A stretch of 53,115 bases of DNA. Origin: Microcoleus sp. GA_180221_E-2-1-MAG-45_12. Lineage in GTDB: Bacteria > Cyanobacteriota > Cyanobacteriia > Cyanobacteriales > JAAUUE01. The translations under genes were made by a program, and so were the position numbers. The notes under the pieces are model-generated. The model had not been told where the DNA came from. It worked only from the letters and a program-made list of their open reading frames with translations, and searched no databases. The stretch spans positions 1-53,115 of the forward strand of contig JAIMKT010000021.1 of assembly GCA_020692245.1 (NCBI GenBank), read 5' to 3'. The number at the start of each line of letters is the position of its first letter. Position 1 is the stretch's first letter. Of this stretch, positions 33,868 through 43,262 are shown piece after piece.

Positions 33868-35511
33868 ATGCAGGTTTGTATTGTGACGGGCGGTAATTCT
33901 GGGGTTGGTTTATCTACTGCTTTAGGCTTGGCAAAATTGGGATATCACGTTTTTATTGCCTGTCGTTCTCAGAAAAAAGCAATGGGCGCGATCGAGCATA
34001 TTTACCAAATTACTGGCAACCCAAAGGTAGAATATTTACCCCTCAATCTTGCTTCCCTAGAATCAGTCCGCCAGTGTGTGCAGATATTTAAATCTAGAAA
34101 TTTACCTCTACATATTTTAGTTAATAATGCCGGAATTTTTCACCATCGAGGTACTACCCAAGAAGGTTTTGAATTAATCTGGGGAACGAATTACCTAGGA
34201 CACTTTTTACTAACCTATTTATTATTAGACAAGCTCCAAGCCTCTGCTCCTAGCCGGATAGTGATGGTGTCCTCGGATTTAGCCCTAAAACCAAAAACCA
34301 TCAACTGGGATTTGTTTACTAAAAGCACGCAGCTAAATTTTCTAGAAGCCTATAATCAATCTAAATTTTGTTTACTCATCCTCACTAACTATTTAGCTCA
34401 TTATCTACAGCAATCTAAATCTATTAAGCAAGACAACCAAATTCAAGATAACCAAATTCAAGCTAATCAAGTAATTATTAACGCTGTTCATCCGGGATTT
34501 GTGCGATCAAATATCACGATCGGGCATCGTTTGAGTAGATATTTAGGATTAGGAATCAGCCCAGAGCAAGGGGCTTATAGCAGTTTGTTGTGTGCAACCT
34601 CTCCAGATTTCGCCTTAGTTACGGGTAAATTTATTGATCCCAAAGGGCAGGAAATTATGCTGCCTAGTTTGGTAGAGAATCAGGATTTAGGGCGAGAATT
34701 GTGGGAGAGGAGCTTAGATTGGACTGGGGAGAATCAAGATATAAAAAGTATTGAGAAACAGCGAATTATCTATGATGACACTGATGGTATTTGGGGACCT
34801 TATAATTTGAAATTCACTCCTGAAGCCATGGCAGAAATTTCTCACCATATTTTCCAAAAAATCCTGCCCTATCCCCCCCCAAAAACTCTCCTATTACAGG
34901 CTTTAAAATCCTTAATTCGGCTTCAATTTGGTTCAATAATCCTGCTAGTTATTCAATGCTACAAACGCCAATTTTATATGGAAAGGCATCTGGATTCTGA
35001 GGCAGTGTGGAAGATTTGTATTGATGCTGGTTTATTGCAGGTAGTTAAAGAGCATTTAGGCGAGGATTTACAATTGTGGCGATCGGAACTCTGGGTAAAC
35101 TATCCCTCTGGGCAATTAATTCCTTTTTGGCACAGAGATATCTATCCCCATCTCCTCCACGGCACAGGAAAAACTATTAATATTTATATTGCTTTAACTG
35201 AAGTTATGGCGACTAATGGCTTTGAATATATTCCAGTCGATCGAGTTGATAACTGTCGGGTGAAAATTATTGATCCCTTTAGTGGCAATCATTTTTTTCA
35301 AGTTCCTCAAGAGATCGAACAAACAGCAATCCCGGTAGTTCTCAAAGCTGGAGAATTTGTTTTATTTAATGATCAACTAGTGCATCGCTCTGTCTACAAT
35401 CGCAGTGGTAAAGTCCGCCTCTCTTTGACCTTACGAGTCGCCCCATCAACGATGAAATTCCTCCCCGGCTATACTTCCAATTACCAAAAACCAAAGCGTT
35501 TACCAATTTAG
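33868..35511 (+). CDS. Short-chain dehydrogenase fused to PhyH-type Fe/2OG dioxygenase
   Basis: 547 residues from ATG 33868; the upstream TTG extension only reads through the tandem repeat. Residues 1-300 are an SDR of the protochlorophyllide-reductase/retinol-dehydrogenase type: VTGGNSGVGLS, NNAG, catalytic Tyr and Lys in EAYNQSKF, and a Gln/Asn-rich insertion. Residues ~330-547 are a phytanoyl-CoA dioxygenase-like domain: metal HxD in WHRD (FWHRDIYPHL), distal His in NDQLVHRSVYN and the 2-oxoglutarate Arg in GKVRLSLTL. Fusion of the two is unusual; together they could act on one hydrophobic substrate (oxidation and hydroxylation). It lies 72 bp after sbcC; no functional link is apparent. 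Substrate unknown. Confidence 0.85.
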   Translation: MQVCIVTGGNSGVGLSTALGLAKLGYHVFIACRSQKKAMGAIEHIYQITGNPKVEYLPLNLASLESVRQCVQIFKSRNLPLHILVNNAGIFHHRGTTQEGFELIWGTNYLGHFLLTYLLLDKLQASAPSRIVMVSSDLALKPKTINWDLFTKSTQLNFLEAYNQSKFCLLILTNYLAHYLQQSKSIKQDNQIQDNQIQANQVIINAVHPGFVRSNITIGHRLSRYLGLGISPEQGAYSSLLCATSPDFALVTGKFIDPKGQEIMLPSLVENQDLGRELWERSLDWTGENQDIKSIEKQRIIYDDTDGIWGPYNLKFTPEAMAEISHHIFQKILPYPPPKTLLLQALKSLIRLQFGSIILLVIQCYKRQFYMERHLDSEAVWKICIDAGLLQVVKEHLGEDLQLWRSELWVNYPSGQLIPFWHRDIYPHLLHGTGKTINIYIALTEVMATNGFEYIPVDRVDNCRVKIIDPFSGNHFFQVPQEIEQTAIPVVLKAGEFVLFNDQLVHRSVYNRSGKVRLSLTLRVAPSTMKFLPGYTSNYQKPKRLPI

Positions 35512-35618
35512 TTTTAATTTTCAATCTTACGGAGGTCACAAAGCCTTACTGAGGGCGCAAAGCCTTGCACCCCTACAAAAATCTATTTGTATCAGATATT
35601 TAGGGACATGATATAAAA

Positions 35619-36713
35619 CTAGCTTTTGACTGCTTCTGGGGTGATGAACATGGCATCGCCAAAGGAATAAAAACGGTACTGCTCCTCGATCGCCTCCTGA
35701 TAGAGTTCTAAAAGTCTCGATCGACCAATCAGGGAAGCCACAAGGAGTAATAAGCTCGATCGGGGTAGGTGAAAATTAGTAATCATCCCATCCACCACCT
35801 GCCATTGATAGCCCGGATAAATGAACAGGTCAGTTTTTCCCATAAAAGGTTGCAACTCTCCCATGGCCGCCGCTCCTTCCAAGGTTCGCACTGAGGTAGT
35901 CCCCACCGCAATTACTCTGCCTCCATTCTGCTTAGTTTGCTGAATCTTTGCTACCGCTTCTGAAGAAATCTCAAACCATTCTCCGTGCATCTTGTGGGTT
36001 GTAATATCTTCAACCTCCAGAGGACGAAAAGTACCTACCCCAACATGGAGAGTGACAAAGGTAGTATTAATACCCTTGGCTTTGAGGGTAGCAAGTAATT
36101 CCTCGGTGAAATGGAGTCCGGCGGTGGGGGCGGCGGCAGAGCCGAGTTGCTGGGCATAGACAGTCTGGTACTGCTCTGGGACAGCCTCAGAATCATTAAT
36201 GTAGGGCGGCAAGGGGACATGACCAAATTCTTGGAGGAGATCGGCAAAATTTTGCTGGGAAGAAGTATTAAACTCTAGCCACCGACCTCCAGTAGCTTCA
36301 TCTCGCTCGATTACCGTGGCTCGAAAGGGTGAATCTTCTAGGTATTCTGTGGGGCTATGGCTAAATAAAATCTGCGATCCCAGTTTTAGGCGCTTCCCCG
36401 GCTTCACCAGAGCTAACCAATAATTAGGCTTTTTTTCTTCTAGCAACAATACTTCTACGGGCGCACCAGTGGTTTTGTATCCGTAGAGGCGGGCGGGTAA
36501 AACTTTAGTATTGTTCAGGACTAGTAAATCACCGGATTTTAAGTATTCTGGCAAGTCTTGGAATATACGATGTTCATGGCGATCGCCATCTTTTACCACC
36601 AGTAATTTTGATCTATCCCTTGGAATGACAGGAGTTTGGGCAATACGTTCTAGAGGCAATTCATAGCTGTAGCTAGATAGTAAGTAATCTGAGTTAGCAG
36701 TCATGGTCATCAT
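35619..36713 (-). CDS. queA: tRNA preQ1 S-adenosylmethionine ribosyltransferase-isomerase
   Basis: 364 residues, full length for QueA. Signature stretches are YELPLERIAQTPVIPRDRSK near the start, LLVLNNTKVLPARLYG, AAPTAGLHFT and VGVGTFRPLEVEDI, then GMITNFHLPRSSLLLLVAS. It transfers and rearranges the ribosyl group of SAM onto preQ1 in tRNA to give epoxyqueuosine. The start is ambiguous between three near ATGs (MMTMTANSDYLL); the family usually begins close to the YLL segment. It is a single gene convergent with the SDR-dioxygenase gene. Confidence 0.97.
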   Translation of the reverse strand: MMTMTANSDYLLSSYSYELPLERIAQTPVIPRDRSKLLVVKDGDRHEHRIFQDLPEYLKSGDLLVLNNTKVLPARLYGYKTTGAPVEVLLLEEKKPNYWLALVKPGKRLKLGSQILFSHSPTEYLEDSPFRATVIERDEATGGRWLEFNTSSQQNFADLLQEFGHVPLPPYINDSEAVPEQYQTVYAQQLGSAAAPTAGLHFTEELLATLKAKGINTTFVTLHVGVGTFRPLEVEDITTHKMHGEWFEISSEAVAKIQQTKQNGGRVIAVGTTSVRTLEGAAAMGELQPFMGKTDLFIYPGYQWQVVDGMITNFHLPRSSLLLLVASLIGRSRLLELYQEAIEEQYRFYSFGDAMFITPEAVKS

Positions 36714-36939
36714 ATTTCAGTTTTAGTCCCTAGCAGTATAGTGTATTTTATTTCCCAATGGATACCATAGAGTAAACTACACTCTAGATAATTGCTATTC
36801 CTAATATTTATTATAGAAATTAATAAAGGTTTGCTATGTCTAAATGTAGAGATTAGAAAGATAATGATTTACTAGAAATAGGTTATGATTTTTGATATAT
36901 ACATAAATGATAGCTAAGTAAATAGTCAAGTAATTTATT

Positions 36940-37497
36940 ATGGGAAATCTGCAAAAACAGTTAGCCACAGGGACGATCGCGTTTCTATCTTCGACTCTAT
37001 TATTTGGATGTGCTGGAACAGATCAAACTCAAGCAGTTAGCCCTGTCAACAACTCAATTCCGACAGCAACTCAGCCAGAGATTAGTCCTCAAGTAAGCCC
37101 TCAAAGTAATTCCAATAATACTCCCGGAAATAATTATAGTAATACTCCCCGTAATACTTTTGGTAACGATAATATTGATCGTCTCTTGTCTACTCGATCG
37201 TGTGGAGGTTGTGATCTACAAGGTTTGGAATTAGAAAGAGCTAATCTAAGTGGTGTTGATCTTAGTAATGCCAATTTAGCAAACACTGACTTGGCAGGAG
37301 CTGACTTAAGCATTGCCAATCTGAGCGGAGCTAATTTAACCAATGCTGATCTAGAAGACGTTAATTTCAGTGGAGCCAATCTCCGAGGAGCCAATTTCCA
37401 AGGGTCTGATTTAGAAGGGGCAAATTTTACCAATGCGAATGTCACAGGGGCAAACTTCCAAGGGGCTGATTTAGAAAACGTAATTGGTTTGAGGTAA
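36940..37497 (+). CDS. Pentapeptide-repeat lipoprotein
   Basis: 185 residues. The signal ends in a lipobox LFGC (STLLFGCAGTDQ), then a Ser/Asn/Pro-rich linker (~28-75), a cap DRLLSTRSCGGCDLQGLELE, and about 18 pentapeptide repeats (ANLSGVDLSNANLANTDLAG). It is anchored in a membrane from the periplasmic side. The cap sequence is shared with the secreted pentapeptide protein at 27782-28306, so the two are paralogues. Function unknown. Confidence 0.88.
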   Translation: MGNLQKQLATGTIAFLSSTLLFGCAGTDQTQAVSPVNNSIPTATQPEISPQVSPQSNSNNTPGNNYSNTPRNTFGNDNIDRLLSTRSCGGCDLQGLELERANLSGVDLSNANLANTDLAGADLSIANLSGANLTNADLEDVNFSGANLRGANFQGSDLEGANFTNANVTGANFQGADLENVIGLR

Positions 37498-37608
37498 TTT
37501 TTCTAACATTATTTTTTCTAATACTATAAAAAGTTGCTGAATCTAAGTTAGGGGCGAAAGGGAGGCGATCGAGGGTTATTTTTGGCACGTCCCTTTAGCA
37601 GAAATCTT

Positions 37609-38916
37609 CTATGGCTGTTCAGGAATAATCTCTGTAACTACCTGTCCCCCTACATTTTGAGTTCCAGTAACTACAATATTTTCGGTGTTGAGTTTGCCAG
37701 AAGCTTCGCTGCCGACTACTTTTAGGGTCGGGTTTACCTGTTGATAGATGACATTGCCCGTGGCTTGGAGGTCTTGGCTGTCGAGGTTCCATTGCATTTG
37801 ATTAGCAAAGATGACAGATTTTTGTCGATCGCTCGTCGCCTGCACGCCACCTGTTAGGTTTGCCATCTTGGTTTTGAGATTAAGAATTCCTTGATTCCCG
37901 GTTACAGTAATCTGGTCTTTTGCTTGGACAATTTTAATAGTTTCTGGGGAAGTAATAATTTCGTCTGCCACATTCCAAACCACGTTATTACTGACTGCTT
38001 GGGCGGGAGGTTCGATCGAGTTTAGTTGCACATTCTTTTTGAAAATAGCAATTTTAGTTTTTAAGTTATACTCTACTTCTTCAGCCTCTACTTGTTGAAT
38101 CAACTTCTGAGGAGTAGGGGGCAAATCTGGGAGTTCTGAACTTTCGATCACTGGTTGATTGCCAGAAGAATTAGGTGAAGAATTCGGGGATGAATTGGGT
38201 AAAGAGCTGGGCGAGGGACTTGGCTCCAGACTTAGAGGCTGATCCGATTTTTCGTAGTGGGCTACCCGGAGAGTGCGATCGCCCATCACCTTTTCTTGGG
38301 AAATGAACCATTGGAGATAGCGAGTTTGTATCCGTAGGGGCGGGTCTTTCACCGTGGCAACTACCTGCCCTTGGAGTTCCATCCTTTGCTCCTTGGTGTA
38401 GTAACGTCCAATTCTTGCCGAGGCTTGGAGTTGAGCATTGTTACCCCGGAGATTATCTTGGATTACCAAAATCGATTTTTCGGGATTCCATTCAACCTTG
38501 TTGCCTTTGAGGACAGCTTGGTTGCGGGGATCGATCGCCACAATATTGCCATCTAATAGCACCTGCCGGCCATCATCAAAAATCTGTCCTCGATCGGCTT
38601 CCACTTGCAAAACTACTCGACCTTCTTGGAATAAGTTGCCCTTGGGCTTCAAGACATTGGCGATTTTGTTGTCTTGGCTATAAACCACATTTTGGGCATT
38701 CACTTTCCAAAGAGGTTTACCATTATCATCAAATTTTTCTAGGGTCACTTCCCGAAAGGTCAGGCTAGATTGCCGACTGGGTTCTGGGGTTGGGGCTTGA
38801 TTGGCTCTGGGATCATCTCCACAAGCCGTGAGTATCCCTGTAGTTAGGACTAACAGAAATATCAAAAGGTAACGATAAAACCAGTAGTAAAAGTTTTGGG
38901 GGCGGCGATCGAACAT
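37609..38916 (-). CDS. lptC: LPS export periplasmic protein LptC (long cyanobacterial form)
   Basis: 435 residues from ATG 38916 (an in-frame TTG two codons earlier is less likely). An N-terminal hydrophobic segment ends in a lipobox-like LTAC. The LptC domain (~45-200) has SLTFREVTLEKFDDNGKPLW and NVVYSQDNKIANVL, and a Pro/Ser linker (~245-265) joins it to a second OstA/LptA-like beta-jellyroll (~270-430, VEYNLKTKIAIFKKNVQ). The long fused form is usual in cyanobacteria. It bridges LPS from the LptBFG complex toward the outer membrane. No other lpt gene is adjacent. Confidence 0.88.
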   Translation of the reverse strand: MFDRRPQNFYYWFYRYLLIFLLVLTTGILTACGDDPRANQAPTPEPSRQSSLTFREVTLEKFDDNGKPLWKVNAQNVVYSQDNKIANVLKPKGNLFQEGRVVLQVEADRGQIFDDGRQVLLDGNIVAIDPRNQAVLKGNKVEWNPEKSILVIQDNLRGNNAQLQASARIGRYYTKEQRMELQGQVVATVKDPPLRIQTRYLQWFISQEKVMGDRTLRVAHYEKSDQPLSLEPSPSPSSLPNSSPNSSPNSSGNQPVIESSELPDLPPTPQKLIQQVEAEEVEYNLKTKIAIFKKNVQLNSIEPPAQAVSNNVVWNVADEIITSPETIKIVQAKDQITVTGNQGILNLKTKMANLTGGVQATSDRQKSVIFANQMQWNLDSQDLQATGNVIYQQVNPTLKVVGSEASGKLNTENIVVTGTQNVGGQVVTEIIPEQP

Positions 38917-39031
38917 ACTCAAATTTTGCTCAAATTTTAGCGTGAAAATTTTGGAATGGTGACTATTCAGAGCATTAGATCCTCGGATCTAACGATATCA
39001 TGGATTGTATAGATCCTAATTTTGCCTATTC

Positions 39032-40639
39032 ATGACTAATCTAGTTACAAAATCCTTCCCAGATATTCAAGCGATCGCTGCCATTAGTCAGGTTATCTAT
39101 CAATCTATCTTACAAACTATCCAACATAATCCCAACTTAATCACCAGCAAGTACCAAACAACGCCTTGGCATGTGTCTCAGGTAGAGTCTGCTTTTGTAA
39201 ACAAAATGGTGACAGATTTGGGTAAATTCTCCACCTCGATCGACCTAGAACAAAGAATTCAGCAAATCCTCAAAATATTTTTTACCCCCGAATTTCTAGA
39301 AACTCCTTTTTTTCAACATCTACAAACTAAAATTCAATCCCTACTATCTGCGTCTACAATTGGCAATCATACTGACACAATTAGTCTAACTAAATCTCCT
39401 AATATTGTCTCTAAACCCAACTCCTTAATTACAGATAGCCCGCCAATATATAGCTATTTTCCTGAACATAGAAATGGCTATAGTTATCCCCATGTCAAAA
39501 CTGAAAATAATAGTATTCACCACAATCATAATCAAGGAATTACAATCCTATTATTAGATGTTGAAAATCTACAATTAGATATTGCGACCGAGAAATTTCT
39601 AGAGAATATTTGTCACTATCCAATTCAAATAAAAATCGCCTTTGCTAACTGGCGACATATGGGAAAACAGGATTTAGAATTTCATCAACGGGGTTATGAA
39701 CTCATCCATGTCCCCGCCGGAAAAGATAGTGCTGATGTGAAATTAGCTACCGTTGGTTCTTCAATTTTTATTCATTATCCCACCGCCAAAGAAGTCATCG
39801 TTTGCTCTTCTGACATGGTTTTGACTCATCTTTGTACTACACTACAAACCCACGGCTTGGCTGTTTATCTAGTCCGCAAACAAGGAGATAACCTCATTAC
39901 CTTAGATATGAAAACTGGTGAAACCTATACCAGAATGTTAAAAATAGCCCCAGAAATTAGCTCTGTTAATCATCTGATTTCCCAACTCCAGCAAATGATT
40001 CAAACAGAACAAAAAACAACTGGCAAAATTTGGATTAAGCTTTCATCTTTATCACAACTATTTCGGCGGAAGTACCATTTAACTATTAGCCAATTAGTCT
40101 CCATGTATTTACCAGGGAAAAAGGCTAGGGAAATTTTTCTAGAAAATCGCCAAATTTTTGTAGTACATCAACCCCAGCCAGAGGGAGAACTTTATGTAAC
40201 TCTGTTCGATCGAGCTTTAGAACCCCAACTTATTGCTAACTCATCGGCTACACCTTCTCCCCAAACCACTTCGTTTTCAACAACAAATATTACCTTTGAT
40301 CATCAAGAATTAGCCTTAACTATTAATAATCATCAGGAGACTAATGGCAATAATGGAGTGCAGGAAATTGCTGGCGTCGCCAATAAGATATCTTTCCATT
40401 CTCAAAAAGAACTAGAGGCTGCCCTTGTGAAAATCATTAACCAAATTACCCAAAATGATCAAACCAAAACAGTTTATGTTGGAGTTTTAGGTAATCAGTT
40501 TAGTAGACGCTATGGCTCTAAAGTGACTACGGTGATCAAATCCTTAAAATTAGCTAGTAGTTTTAGTAGTTTCTTAGAATCTTCTACGGTATTTAAGTTA
40601 ACTAAAGATGCACAACAAACTATAGTATCCTTAGCTTAG
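39032..40639 (+). CDS. NYN-domain (PIN-like) putative RNase with two OST-HTH/LOTUS domains
   Basis: 535 residues. The N-terminal ~165 residues are helical and unassigned. The NYN domain (~170-310) has the acidic site ILLLDVENLQLD, the segment KDSADVKLATVGSS, and VIVCSSDMVLTHL, the conserved Asp residues of the PIN-like nuclease fold. Two OST-HTH/LOTUS-like segments follow: ~332-395 (LSQLFRRKYHLTISQLVSMY) and ~458-535 (VYVGVLGNQFSRRYGSKVTT). This resembles eukaryotic MARF1 and bacterial LabA-like proteins, where LOTUS domains bind RNA. Likely an RNA-targeted nuclease or regulator. It precedes the response regulator by 54 bp on the same strand. Confidence 0.82.
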   Translation: MTNLVTKSFPDIQAIAAISQVIYQSILQTIQHNPNLITSKYQTTPWHVSQVESAFVNKMVTDLGKFSTSIDLEQRIQQILKIFFTPEFLETPFFQHLQTKIQSLLSASTIGNHTDTISLTKSPNIVSKPNSLITDSPPIYSYFPEHRNGYSYPHVKTENNSIHHNHNQGITILLLDVENLQLDIATEKFLENICHYPIQIKIAFANWRHMGKQDLEFHQRGYELIHVPAGKDSADVKLATVGSSIFIHYPTAKEVIVCSSDMVLTHLCTTLQTHGLAVYLVRKQGDNLITLDMKTGETYTRMLKIAPEISSVNHLISQLQQMIQTEQKTTGKIWIKLSSLSQLFRRKYHLTISQLVSMYLPGKKAREIFLENRQIFVVHQPQPEGELYVTLFDRALEPQLIANSSATPSPQTTSFSTTNITFDHQELALTINNHQETNGNNGVQEIAGVANKISFHSQKELEAALVKIINQITQNDQTKTVYVGVLGNQFSRRYGSKVTTVIKSLKLASSFSSFLESSTVFKLTKDAQQTIVSLA

Positions 40640-40693
40640 ATAAAGTTAAACTAGCAGGTTTATTAGGGTTTTATTAGGGTCTCTATATGTTCA

Positions 40694-41425
40694 ATGGATA
40701 TATTAATAGTTGAAGATGAATTAGAAATTGCCCAGCTTTTGGAAATGACCTTGAGCCGGGAAGGATTTAATTGTTTTGTGTGCCGGGATGGTTATAGTGC
40801 TTTGCAAAGTTTTGCCGAAAAACAACCGGATGCGATCGTGCTGGATTGGATGTTGCCGGGGCTAGATGGTTTGGAAGTGTGCGCCAGAATTAGGCAAAAA
40901 CCGGGGCAGAAGGATCCCTATATTTTGATGTTGACTGCGAAGGGCGAGGAGATCGATCGCATTATTGGTCTCTCCACAGGAGCCGATGATTATCTGGTCA
41001 AACCCTTCAGCCCCAAGGAATTAGTTGCCCGCATCCGAGCCTTACTCCGGCGCAGTCTCCGCCATGGGGGACAAAGTTTAGTCTATAAAACTCCCCATTT
41101 CACTGTAGATGTGGATCAACGCACTGCCGAGCGCTATGTTAACCCCATTTCTCCAATTTTAGAATCTGCCGAATCTTCTGGGGAATTACTAGATTTAACA
41201 ACTCTAGAATTTAATCTCCTTGCTACTTTTATTAGCCAGCCGGGGAGAGTTTGGAACCGCACACAATTAATTGATAAACTTTGGGGAGATAACTTTTTTG
41301 GGGACGAGCGAGTGGTGGATACCCATGTGGCAAGATTGCGGAAGAAAATTGAATTTGATGGCAGTAATCCCACTTTTATTAAAACAGTAATTGGAGTTGG
41401 TTATAAGTTTGAAGATGTGAATTAA
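40694..41425 (+). CDS. OmpR-family response regulator (orphan)
   Basis: 243 residues. The receiver domain (~1-118) has ILIVEDELEIA, phospho-acceptor Asp in IVLDWMLPGLDG (~51), Thr in LMLTAKGEE and Lys in YLVKPFSPKE. A winged-helix DNA-binding domain (~155-243) follows, with LTTLEFNLLATFISQPGRVW, VVDTHVARLRKKIE and IKTVIGVGYKFE. The 25-residue linker between them is long. No sensor kinase is adjacent, so the partner is encoded elsewhere. Its position 54 bp after the NYN protein gene allows co-transcription, though the functional link is unclear. Confidence 0.92.
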   Translation: MDILIVEDELEIAQLLEMTLSREGFNCFVCRDGYSALQSFAEKQPDAIVLDWMLPGLDGLEVCARIRQKPGQKDPYILMLTAKGEEIDRIIGLSTGADDYLVKPFSPKELVARIRALLRRSLRHGGQSLVYKTPHFTVDVDQRTAERYVNPISPILESAESSGELLDLTTLEFNLLATFISQPGRVWNRTQLIDKLWGDNFFGDERVVDTHVARLRKKIEFDGSNPTFIKTVIGVGYKFEDVN

Positions 41426-41442
41426 TAGGCGATAAACTAATC

Positions 41443-41478
41443 AATTAACAAGTAAATTAACAAGTAAATTAACAAGTA
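41443..41478 (+). repeat. Three tandem 12-bp repeats
   Basis: AATTAACAAGTA occurs three times head to tail in the spacer between the response regulator and endonuclease III genes, 24 bp before the nth start. Small AT-rich tandem repeat, probably slippage-derived; no function is evident. Confidence 0.85.
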
Positions 41479-41502
41479 AATAAATTATTAATAAAATACT
41501 CA

Positions 41503-42147
41503 ATGCCTAGAATTTCTCGAAAAAAACAAATTGCTCTAGAAGTGCTCGATCGCCTAAAAAATCTTTATCCTGATGCTACCTGTAGTCTCAACTATGAAAC
41601 CCCTGTCCAGCTATTAGTTGCTACGATTCTTTCAGCGCAGTGTACTGATGAACGAGTGAACCTTGTCACCCCAGAGTTGTTCCGGCAGTTTCCTGATGCT
41701 CCAGCTATGGGATCCGCCGCAATCGAGGAGTTGGAAAATCTGGTGCGATCGACGGGTTTCTATCACAACAAAGCCAAAAATATCCGGGGAGCCTGTGAAA
41801 AGATTGTCAAGGAGTTTAACGGAGTTGTCCCCCAAACCATGGCAGAACTGGTGACTCTCCCCGGTGTGGCTCGAAAAACTGCCAATGTTGTCCTCGCCCA
41901 TGCCTACGGGATCAATGCAGGGGTGACGGTAGATACTCACGTGAAGCGCTTGAGTGGCAGGCTGGGTTTAACTAAGCATACAGAACCAGTGGCGATCGAG
42001 CAGGATTTGATGAAGCTACTCCCCCAACCCGACTGGGAAAATTGGTCAATTCGTCTCATCTACCACGGCAGGGCAGTGTGTCAAGCCCGGAAGCCCAACT
42101 GCGGCGGTTGTCAGTTAGCAGATCTGTGTCCTAGTAATGATGTTTAA
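41503..42147 (+). CDS. nth: Endonuclease III
   Basis: 214 residues, full length. It has the catalytic Lys in the helix-hairpin-helix LPGVARKTANVVLAHAYG and the Asp in VDTHVKRLSGRLGL, with the [4Fe-4S] cluster ligands Cys-x6-Cys-x2-Cys-x5-Cys at the C-terminus (CQARKPNCGGCQLADLC). It removes oxidised pyrimidines from DNA in base-excision repair. Single gene; the accessory island starts beyond its stop, about 180 bp before the convergent SDR gene. Confidence 0.97.
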   Translation: MPRISRKKQIALEVLDRLKNLYPDATCSLNYETPVQLLVATILSAQCTDERVNLVTPELFRQFPDAPAMGSAAIEELENLVRSTGFYHNKAKNIRGACEKIVKEFNGVVPQTMAELVTLPGVARKTANVVLAHAYGINAGVTVDTHVKRLSGRLGLTKHTEPVAIEQDLMKLLPQPDWENWSIRLIYHGRAVCQARKPNCGGCQLADLCPSNDV

Positions 42148-42328
42148 TCTCATTCAAAATCTTATTAGGGTGAGTCTAAATTTCTACTTTCCACTGATCT
42201 CCACTAGGGCTTCACTTGACTGCAAAAATTCTAGTACCTATCGAACTACGAACTTCGGCATAACGGTGAATTGGCATAACCTTGGAACTCAACGGCGGCT
42301 CGGCAGGATTGTCTGATGGAGTGAGTTG

Positions 42329-43138
42329 TTAGGTATCCTCAGCACGAGGACTAGCAGAGGATCCCGCAAGGATTCCACCGTCGATGTTCAACTCTGTGCC
42401 TGTTATGTATGTAGCTTCGTCTGAAGCAAGCAGTACCGCTAACGCTGCCACCTCTTCCGGCAGCCCAAATCGACGTAAAGGAGTGTCGCTCACAAACTCC
42501 GCCATCCTCGCTTCACGGTCTGGGCCATTGCCTAGCATCGGTTCCCACATTGGGGTAAGAATTGCTGCTGGATGGATCGAGTTGCAGCGAATCTGAAGAC
42601 CCTGTTCTGCACAGTACAAGGCAACTGACTTGGTATGATTCCTAATAGCAGCCTTAGACGATGCGTAGGCAGCTGCCCCTGGAATCCCTACCAACCCCGA
42701 TCGAGAGGAGATGTTGATTATTGATCCAGCTTTTTGTGGGCGCATTGCCTTAATTGCGTACTTGCACCCAAGGAATACCCCATCGAGGTTTGTTTCATGG
42801 ACAGACCGCCATGCACTCAGGCTTGCATTTTCCGGGTCGTGGATTAAGTCTCCATCTTCAAAGCCAGTAATCCCCGCATTATTTACGACTATATCTAGTC
42901 TTCTGTACTCGCCAAGAAGGTAGCTTGTAGCTGAAGCCCAGTCCTGTTCTTTGCGAACATCTAGGTGGATGTACTCTGCCGAAGCTCCAAGCTGGGCGGC
43001 GGTTTCTGCTCCGAGCTTGTCGTTGATGTCGGAAAGGCAAACACGTGCGCCCTCATCTAGAAAACTGCGAGCGATCGCCTCTCCAATACCCCTTGCTGCT
43101 CCTGTAATAAGGGCAACTTTACCTTCTAACCTTTTCAT
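42329..43138 (-). CDS. SDR-family oxidoreductase (glucose/steroid dehydrogenase-like), possible integron cassette gene
   Basis: 269 residues. Cofactor motif [14 protein letters not shown], active site Ser (IINISSRSG) with Tyr and Lys in [14 protein letters not shown], and the C-terminal [10 protein letters not shown] are classical SDR. Asp in LSDINDK suggests NAD preference. GAGG lies 7 nt before the ATG. The stop codon lies inside ACCTAAC (minus strand, 42334-42328), a match to the integron core RYYYAAC. It is preceded by a strong promoter and a GTTAGGC core (43160-43227). Codon use is more GC-rich than the neighbouring cassette gene. Substrate cannot be told. Confidence 0.88.
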   Translation of the reverse strand: MKRLEGKVALITGAARGIGEAIARSFLDEGARVCLSDINDKLGAETAAQLGASAEYIHLDVRKEQDWASATSYLLGEYRRLDIVVNNAGITGFEDGDLIHDPENASLSAWRSVHETNLDGVFLGCKYAIKAMRPQKAGSIINISSRSGLVGIPGAAAYASSKAAIRNHTKSVALYCAEQGLQIRCNSIHPAAILTPMWEPMLGNGPDREARMAEFVSDTPLRRFGLPEEVAALAVLLASDEATYITGTELNIDGGILAGSSASPRAEDT

Positions 43139-43159
43139 TGCGTCGCCTCTTTTCTTGAA

Positions 43160-43227
43160 GCCTAACTATGTATCAGACGGAAAATTTTTCTAGTTATTTA
43201 GTATAGGGCAGATAAGCTGAATGTCAA
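43160..43227 (-). promoter_or_regulatory. Promoter and integron-like core site module A (SDR gene)
   Basis: On the minus strand: TTGACA (43227-43222), a 16-bp spacer, TATACT (43205-43200), then about 33 bp to GTTAGGC (43166-43160), which fits the core GTTRRRY. The SDR ATG follows 21 bp later. The module belongs to a ~83-bp direct repeat (43163-43245) whose other copy is at 45354-45435. Confidence 0.75.
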
Positions 43228-43262
43228 GTTTTGGGCTAATCACCCAGCAATTCTCATTTTAG

